From: Streptosporangiaceae bacterium
GTDB taxonomy: Bacteria > Actinomycetota > Actinomycetes > Streptosporangiales > Streptosporangiaceae
Assembly (NCBI GenBank): GCA_030040415.1
Contig: JASHTT010000205.1
Location: 1 to 11,625, forward strand
Direction of reading: 5' to 3'
Length of the DNA stretch: 11,625 bases
Positions 6,650-11,625 of the stretch are shown piece by piece. The stretch's first letter is position 1, and each line of letters begins with the position of its first letter. Position numbers and translations under genes: made by a program. The notes beneath the pieces are model-generated. The model had not been told where the DNA came from. It ran no database searches and saw only the letters and a list, made by a program, of their open reading frames with translations.

Positions 6650-9600
6650 ATGAACCGGACGAAGTCCAGAACGCGACGGCCACGGCCCGTGGCGTTCGTC
6701 TTGGCGTGTGCGGCGGCCGCGGGCTTGCCACTGCTGGCCGCCACAATGCCAGCGGCGGCCAGTCAGCCACCAGCCGCGGCAGCACGGCCGGTTGCGACAC
6801 GAGAGGTTGCGACACGAGAGGTTGCGACACGCCAGCCGGTCATGCCACGACTTGCCGCGCTGCACGTTGCGGAAGTGCGCGAGCGCGCGCTGGCAGCCTC
6901 GCGGCAGAGGTCAAGCTCGATCACCGGAATCGTGCGGGGCGCGGACGGACGGCCGCTGCCCGGCTCCTGCGTGACAGCCATCGGCTCGTCGCGCAGTGTG
7001 ACGACCGGCACCGGCACCGACGGCGGGTTCGACATAGCCGACCTGCCAGCTGGCAGCTACCTGCTGGAGTACCGAGACTGCGCCTCGCCTGCCAGCTACC
7101 AGACCCGCTGGTCAGGCGACACCGCTTGGCAGCGCACGGCCGCGCCCGTACGGGTGCGAGCCGGTCAGGCAAGCCACGTTCCCGTCATGACCCTGAGGCC
7201 GTACGACTCGTCGAGCCTGTTGCCGGACCCGGCGACCTGGCGCCGCATGCTGGCCAACGCTAACCGCCCGTTGACCGCGGTGGCAGCCGCCAAGACTGGC
7301 AAGATCACCGGTGTCGTCATGGGCAAGGGGAAGCCGCTGAGCGGCATCTGCGTGCTCGCCCGTCCGACCGGAGACGTAGGCTACGCGGTCACGACCGGGA
7401 AGACTGGCCGATACACCATCAGCAAGGTCGTGCCTGGGCGATACACCGTCTCGTTCGAGCTGAGCGGCTTCTGCCCGGACCGCGCCAACTGGCTCGAGCA
7501 GTTCTACCGCGACCACACCAACGCGTTCGGAACCGGCGCCAATCTCGTCACGGTGCGGGCTGGCAAGACAACGGCCGGCATCGGCGCCAGCTTGGTCCAA
7601 GGCGGCCAGATCTCCGGCGTCGTGACGAGCCAGTCAGGCAGGAGGCTGCCCGGCATCTGCGTCGAGGTCGTGACGGGCGGACCAACGAGCTTCGAGGGGT
7701 ATGCCCTCAACACCAACCAGCGCGGCAGTTACGTGCTGCACGGCTTGTTCCCCGGCAGCTACTCGATGTCGTTCACCACCGGCTGCTACTCCAGCGCAAA
7801 CTACGCGCCGGCCTCCGCGGGACCTATCACGATCCGGCACACCGACCATCGCACTGTCAACGTCAGGCTCTCGGTGGGCTCCATAGTCGCTGGCACGGTG
7901 AAAAGCAGCTCGGGCACGCCGCTGTCGGGCATCTGCGTGTCAGCCTCCAACGAGAGCGGCTCCGTCGCGGCGTTCGGGACCACTGCCGCTGACGGCCGGT
8001 ACCGGCTGACCAGCCTCGGCACCGGCCTCTATCAGGTGTCCTTCACGCCCGGCTGCAACAACAACGGCAACTACGTCTCGGTGACGAAGTACGCTCAGCT
8101 GACCGAGGGCAAGGTAACAGGTGGCGTCGACGCCATCATGAAGCCCGGGGCCGAGATCTCCGGCAAGGTCACCAACTCGGCCGGGACCGGTCTATCCGGG
8201 ATGTGCGTCGAGATCGCCGGCACCGGCTCGGCCAACACGTCAGGAGCGACCGGCACCGGCGGCTCGTACCTGATCGACCAGATGAGTGCTGGCACGTACG
8301 AGCTCGGATTCTCTACTGGCTGCGGCAACAGCGGCAACTATGCGCCGTGGTACTACGACGACCAGGATGACCCGAGCCTTGCCAACCCGATCAGCATCGC
8401 CGCTGCCAGCGTGCACACCATCGACGCGCAACTGCAGACCGGTGGCGAGATCGCCGGAACCGTGACCGACAGCAGCGGCAAGAAGCTGACTGGGGTCTGC
8501 GTCGCCGTTTCCACACCGGCCCTGGCGCAACTCGGCCTGTTCGAGCAGAGCGTCTTCAGCTACCACGGCGGATTCCATCTGGCCGGCCTGGAGCCCGGTC
8601 CGTACTACGTCGTGTTCGGCTGCGGCGACTCGGATAGCTACGCCAATCAGTGGTACCCGGACGCGGCCACGTACGCGACGGCCAGGGTCGTCTCCGTCAC
8701 GGTCGGCCAGACGTCCGGAATTGCCGACGTTCTGCAGCCCGCCGGAACCATCAGCGGCGTCGTCACCGGCCCATCCGGCAAGCCGCTGCCGCACATCTGC
8801 GTTGCTGTCTACAGCGCGTCAACCAGGGTTAGCCCGGTCGTCAGCATCATTTCCTCGACCGGTACGAACTCCCGCGGCACCTACCAGCTCACCGGGCTCG
8901 CCGCCGGCAGCTACGACGTCGAGTTCTACGGATGCCTCGCGAGTTCGCCCTATGCCGCGCAGTGGTACCGGGGCCGGTCCACGGAGATATCGGCCACACC
9001 CGTGAAGGTCCGCGCCGGGGCCACCGCCGCGGACATCGACGCGCGGCTGACCATCGGAGGCTCGATCTCCGGTCGTGTTACCGGCGCCACCGGCGAGCCG
9101 CTGGACAACATCTGCACATTCGCCTACAGCCCGTACAGCGGCCTGACAGCGTCTGGCTCGACCGGCAAGACGGGCACGTACAAGATGCCCGGGCTCCCCA
9201 CGGGGAGCTATACCGTCATGTTCAGCCCGTGCAACGAAGACGTAAACCTGGTGGGGGTCGTCAAGCAGGCGAAAGTCGTGGCGCCGAAGGCCACCAAGGG
9301 CGTAAACGCCAGGCTGATACCAGGCGGCTCGGTCTCCGGCACGGTCACGACCGCGGGCACGAAGGCCGTACCAGTCGCGGATGAGTGCGCCGAGGTGATT
9401 AGCGCCAACCCGGACAACGAGGGTGGCATCGGCTTGTCCGCCCTCGGCGGCAAATACCTGGCGACAGGGATCGCGCCGGGGACCTACACGGTGTACTTCG
9501 GCGACCCGCTCTGCGCCTTCGGTCCGCCGGAGCTGGTGCCGCAGTGGTACGACAGCAAGGCCTCGCAGGCCGCGGCGACGAGCATCACTGTCAGCGCCGG

Positions 9601-9961
9601 GCACACCACGACCGGGATCGACGCGGCTCTGGAAAACGCCGGCCAGATCACGGGCACTGTCCGGGGCCCGGACGGCGCGGCGCTGAGTGGCGTCTGCGTT
9701 ACGGCGTATCCCGCGTTCGCGCCGAACGATGCGGGAGCGGTGCCGACCGTTGCGGTCACCCGGTCCTCGGGCACCTACTCGCTGATAGACCTGCAACCTG
9801 ACCGGTACCGGATCGAGTTCTCCGCAGGCTGCGGCGCCACGGGCTATCGCACACAATGGTGGCGCGATGCGAGTTCCGCGAAGTCGGCGACGGTGATCCA
9901 GCTGCCGGCCGATACGACGGTTTCCGGGGTGAGCGCCAAGCTTTCCAGGGAACGGCACTAG
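6650..9961 (+). CDS. Secreted protein with ten carboxypeptidase-regulatory-like repeat domains
   Basis: This 1103-residue protein has a basic N-terminus (RTKSRTRRPRP), a hydrophobic core and an Ala-rich cleavage region near residues 34-40, so it should be exported. The mature part is ten repeats of about 90-128 residues, beginning near 91, 219, 321, 413, 503, 601, 701, 806, 895 and 1000. Each follows the pattern [IV]xGxV, PLxGICV, TGxxGxYxxxxLxxGxYxVxF, GC, often QWY, then a TxGIDAxL-like strand. This matches the CarboxypepD_reg/Cna-B-like beta-sandwich. Every repeat has exactly two cysteines, suggesting one disulfide per domain. No LPXTG motif, C-terminal membrane helix or enzymatic domain is seen, so it is probably released or held non-covalently. 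The ATG at 6650 has GGGGA and GGAG upstream; a TTG at 6647 is also possible. A colinear paralogue follows 70 bp downstream. A structural or ligand-binding role is inferred. Confidence 0.88.
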   Translation: MNRTKSRTRRPRPVAFVLACAAAAGLPLLAATMPAAASQPPAAAARPVATREVATREVATRQPVMPRLAALHVAEVRERALAASRQRSSSITGIVRGADGRPLPGSCVTAIGSSRSVTTGTGTDGGFDIADLPAGSYLLEYRDCASPASYQTRWSGDTAWQRTAAPVRVRAGQASHVPVMTLRPYDSSSLLPDPATWRRMLANANRPLTAVAAAKTGKITGVVMGKGKPLSGICVLARPTGDVGYAVTTGKTGRYTISKVVPGRYTVSFELSGFCPDRANWLEQFYRDHTNAFGTGANLVTVRAGKTTAGIGASLVQGGQISGVVTSQSGRRLPGICVEVVTGGPTSFEGYALNTNQRGSYVLHGLFPGSYSMSFTTGCYSSANYAPASAGPITIRHTDHRTVNVRLSVGSIVAGTVKSSSGTPLSGICVSASNESGSVAAFGTTAADGRYRLTSLGTGLYQVSFTPGCNNNGNYVSVTKYAQLTEGKVTGGVDAIMKPGAEISGKVTNSAGTGLSGMCVEIAGTGSANTSGATGTGGSYLIDQMSAGTYELGFSTGCGNSGNYAPWYYDDQDDPSLANPISIAAASVHTIDAQLQTGGEIAGTVTDSSGKKLTGVCVAVSTPALAQLGLFEQSVFSYHGGFHLAGLEPGPYYVVFGCGDSDSYANQWYPDAATYATARVVSVTVGQTSGIADVLQPAGTISGVVTGPSGKPLPHICVAVYSASTRVSPVVSIISSTGTNSRGTYQLTGLAAGSYDVEFYGCLASSPYAAQWYRGRSTEISATPVKVRAGATAADIDARLTIGGSISGRVTGATGEPLDNICTFAYSPYSGLTASGSTGKTGTYKMPGLPTGSYTVMFSPCNEDVNLVGVVKQAKVVAPKATKGVNARLIPGGSVSGTVTTAGTKAVPVADECAEVISANPDNEGGIGLSALGGKYLATGIAPGTYTVYFGDPLCAFGPPELVPQWYDSKASQAAATSITVSAGHTTTGIDAALENAGQITGTVRGPDGAALSGVCVTAYPAFAPNDAGAVPTVAVTRSSGTYSLIDLQPDRYRIEFSAGCGATGYRTQWWRDASSAKSATVIQLPADTTVSGVSAKLSRERH
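6791..6830 (+). repeat. 15-bp tandem repeat encoding VATRE
   Basis: The 15-bp unit GTTGCGACACGAGAG occurs twice in exact tandem (6791-6805 and 6806-6820), followed by a 10-bp partial copy (6821-6830). It encodes VATRE-VATRE-VATR just after the predicted signal peptide and keeps the frame. Such short exact repeats are prone to slippage; gain or loss of a unit would change linker length without a frameshift. Confidence 0.85.
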
Positions 9962-10031
9962 CCCAGGCCGCGTCCAAGCGGCGGGCACGAATGCTGGAAC
10001 CGGTTGTTACAGGGGAAACGGGGCGAGTCCG

Positions 10032-11625
10032 ATGATCGCTATGCACAAGCCTGGGTTCCTGTTGCGGCGAGCCGTACTCGCGGCGTGCGCAGCGGCCATC
10101 GGGCTGCCACTGCTGGCGGTGGCGGCACCCGCCGCCGCATCCTCGCGGCAGACAGTTCCGGTATCTGAGTCAGCAGCGTTAGCAGCGTCGGCCCGACGCG
10201 GGCTGCCGGCAACGATAACCGGCATCGTGGTCGGCACCAACGGGCTTCCGGTGGCGGGCGCGTGCGTCTCGGCTGTTGGGCCGGTTGCCGCCCCGGCCAG
10301 TGCCGGCCGGGCTCTGGGAGTCGCCCCCCGGGCTAGCAGCAGCGAAACCGTGACGGCGGCGCCGGACGGCCGGTTCAACCTGACAGGCCTGACGGCGGGC
10401 AGCTATCAGCTCGCCTACCGCGATTGCGCCGCGCCGTCCCGCTACCTGACCATCTGGTCGGGCGCCGCACTCTCGCAGGAATCGGCCGCGACCGTGCGGG
10501 TGGCAGCCGGCCAGGTCAGGGACGTTCCCGCCATGATGCTGCGCCCCGCAAACCCCGCGACCATGCTGGCCACGCAAGCATCATGGCAGCGCCTGCTGGC
10601 CGCGTCCGACGCCCAGCTGCCTGCAGCCGCGGCCGCGGGCAAGGGTGCGATCACCGGCACGGTCACCGGTGCTGGCAGGCCGCTGCGTGGCATCTGCGTC
10701 CGGGTCTACTCGAACAGCACGGCCCTCGGCTACGCCGCCACCACCAGCAGGACCGGCAGCTACGCGGTGCACAACATACGCCCGGGCCGCTACGTCGTCG
10801 TCTTTGAGCCGTACGACTACGGGCCGGTCAAGACGTGCACGGACGGCGGCAACTGGCTCGAGCAGTGGTACCAAGGCAAGACCAACCCGCTTGGCTTCAA
10901 CGCGGCCGTGATTAGGGTTGCCGCCGGGAAGACGGTAACTGGCATCGACGCGAAGCTCGTCAGGGGCGGTGAGATCTCCGGCCGGGTGACCACGAGGTCG
11001 GGCAAGGGATTGCGTGGCATCTGCGTCCTCGCCGGTGTCGTGATCGACCACATGGGCGGCGAGATATTCATAGCGGCGACTGGCCGCAAGGGCGTGTACC
11101 AACTGCACGGCCTGTTCCCCGGCAGCTACAGCTTCGATTTCGCCACCGGATGCAACTACAACGCGAACTATGCGCCGGCCAATCCGCCGCCGCTCCGGCT
11201 GCGGAGCACCCAGCACGCAACGCTCAACGTCAGGCTCGCCGTGGGTGGCATCGTCCAGGGCACGGTCCGGCTGGGCAGCAAATCCGGCCGCCCGCTGGCG
11301 GGCATCTGCGTCTACGACGACATCGGGACCCAGGCGAGCAGCGGAGCCGGGGGGCGGTTCCGCATTACCGGCCTGACGACCGGGCCCGCTCAGCTGTACT
11401 TCTCGGCGGGCTGCGGCAATAACGGCGACTACATGTCAGAGAGCATCAACGTGCGGGCGACCGAAGGCAAGGTGACGGGCGGTGTGGTCGCGGTGCTGCA
11501 GCCGGGCGCCCAGATATCCGGCAAGGTGACCAACTCCGCCGGCGCGGGTCTGGGCGGGATGTGCATTTACTTCACCGGGCCACTTCCCCCAGTGCTCTAC
11601 TTCGCTACTGATCCCGACGGCACGT
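10032..11625 (+). CDS. Secreted repeat protein, paralogue of the preceding gene (partial, 3' end outside window)
   Basis: An open frame of 531 codons starts at ATG 10032 (ATG 10041 is an in-frame alternative) and continues past the right edge without a stop. The N-terminus is a signal peptide: MIAMHKPGFLLRRAV, a hydrophobic stretch, then an AVAAPAAASS cleavage region. Domains begin near residues 62, 207, 315, 408 and 495; four are complete and the fifth is cut. They match domains 1-5 of the upstream protein in order, including shared features such as YRDC and NWLEQ[FW]Y, and ISGKVTNSAG in domain 5. Each complete domain keeps the GICV-type first cysteine (ACV in domain 1) and a second cysteine before its end. 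GGGCGAG lies just upstream of the start. The 70-bp gap after the previous gene has no obvious terminator, so cotranscription is likely. A whole-gene tandem duplication is the simplest origin. Confidence 0.85.
   Translation, partial: MIAMHKPGFLLRRAVLAACAAAIGLPLLAVAAPAAASSRQTVPVSESAALAASARRGLPATITGIVVGTNGLPVAGACVSAVGPVAAPASAGRALGVAPRASSSETVTAAPDGRFNLTGLTAGSYQLAYRDCAAPSRYLTIWSGAALSQESAATVRVAAGQVRDVPAMMLRPANPATMLATQASWQRLLAASDAQLPAAAAAGKGAITGTVTGAGRPLRGICVRVYSNSTALGYAATTSRTGSYAVHNIRPGRYVVVFEPYDYGPVKTCTDGGNWLEQWYQGKTNPLGFNAAVIRVAAGKTVTGIDAKLVRGGEISGRVTTRSGKGLRGICVLAGVVIDHMGGEIFIAATGRKGVYQLHGLFPGSYSFDFATGCNYNANYAPANPPPLRLRSTQHATLNVRLAVGGIVQGTVRLGSKSGRPLAGICVYDDIGTQASSGAGGRFRITGLTTGPAQLYFSAGCGNNGDYMSESINVRATEGKVTGGVVAVLQPGAQISGKVTNSAGAGLGGMCIYFTGPLPPVLYFATDPDGT

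Noticed and set aside
6650..6770. Lipoprotein or Tat signal at the N-terminus of the repeat protein
   Set aside because: The only cysteine (VLAC) sits inside the hydrophobic core and does not fit a proper lipobox, and the RR pair lacks the following hydrophobic residues of a Tat motif. An ordinary Sec signal fits better.
9819..9961. Cell-wall sorting signal at the C-terminus of the repeat protein
   Set aside because: The protein ends SAKLSRERH straight after the last beta-domain, with no LPXTG-like motif and no membrane helix.
8819..9988. 389-codon minus-strand open frame inside the repeat protein gene
   Set aside because: It is antisense to a continuous, motif-bearing repeat array, and its own product is a low-complexity Arg/Gly/Ala-rich sequence.

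Overview
The window is very GC-rich DNA with strong GC3 bias, long antisense open frames, AGGAGG-type ribosome sites and secreted proteins rich in Ala, Gly and Thr. This fits a high-GC actinobacterium. I cannot name the genus; a Streptosporangiales- or Frankiales-like soil organism is only a guess.

Layout. Positions 1-487 carry no convincing gene: a GC-extreme stretch (1-245), then an AT-richer island (about 245-430) holding a perfect 12-bp inverted repeat. From 4308 down to 488 on the minus strand is a two-gene operon, an FAD-dependent oxidoreductase of the phytoene dehydrogenase/PYROXD2-like family followed by an NDP-forming acyl-CoA synthetase. The two genes overlap by ATGA. Positions 4309-4657 are a divergent control region. 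It has a run of imperfect ~30-bp hairpin repeats, a 16-bp palindrome and candidate promoters on both strands. On the plus strand follow a TetR-family repressor (4658-5311) and, 17 bp later, a PotA-like ABC transporter ATPase (5329-6462).

The right half is a different theme: a secreted protein of about 1100 residues made of ten carboxypeptidase-regulatory-like (beta-sandwich) domains, each with exactly two cysteines (6650-9961). A second, colinear paralogue starts at 10032 and runs off the right edge with four full domains and part of a fifth.

How the genes may work together (inference). The TetR protein probably binds the palindrome between the divergent promoters and controls both itself with the ABC ATPase and the oxidoreductase/acyl-CoA synthetase operon. 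This looks like a small inducible uptake and catabolism module whose permease and binding-protein genes are not in the window. The secreted repeat proteins appear unrelated to that module and are probably extracellular structural or binding proteins. Nothing in the window proves a wholly new system. The most unusual parts are the tandem pair of two-cysteine repeat proteins, the hairpin array in the oxidoreductase leader, and the AT-rich inverted-repeat island.
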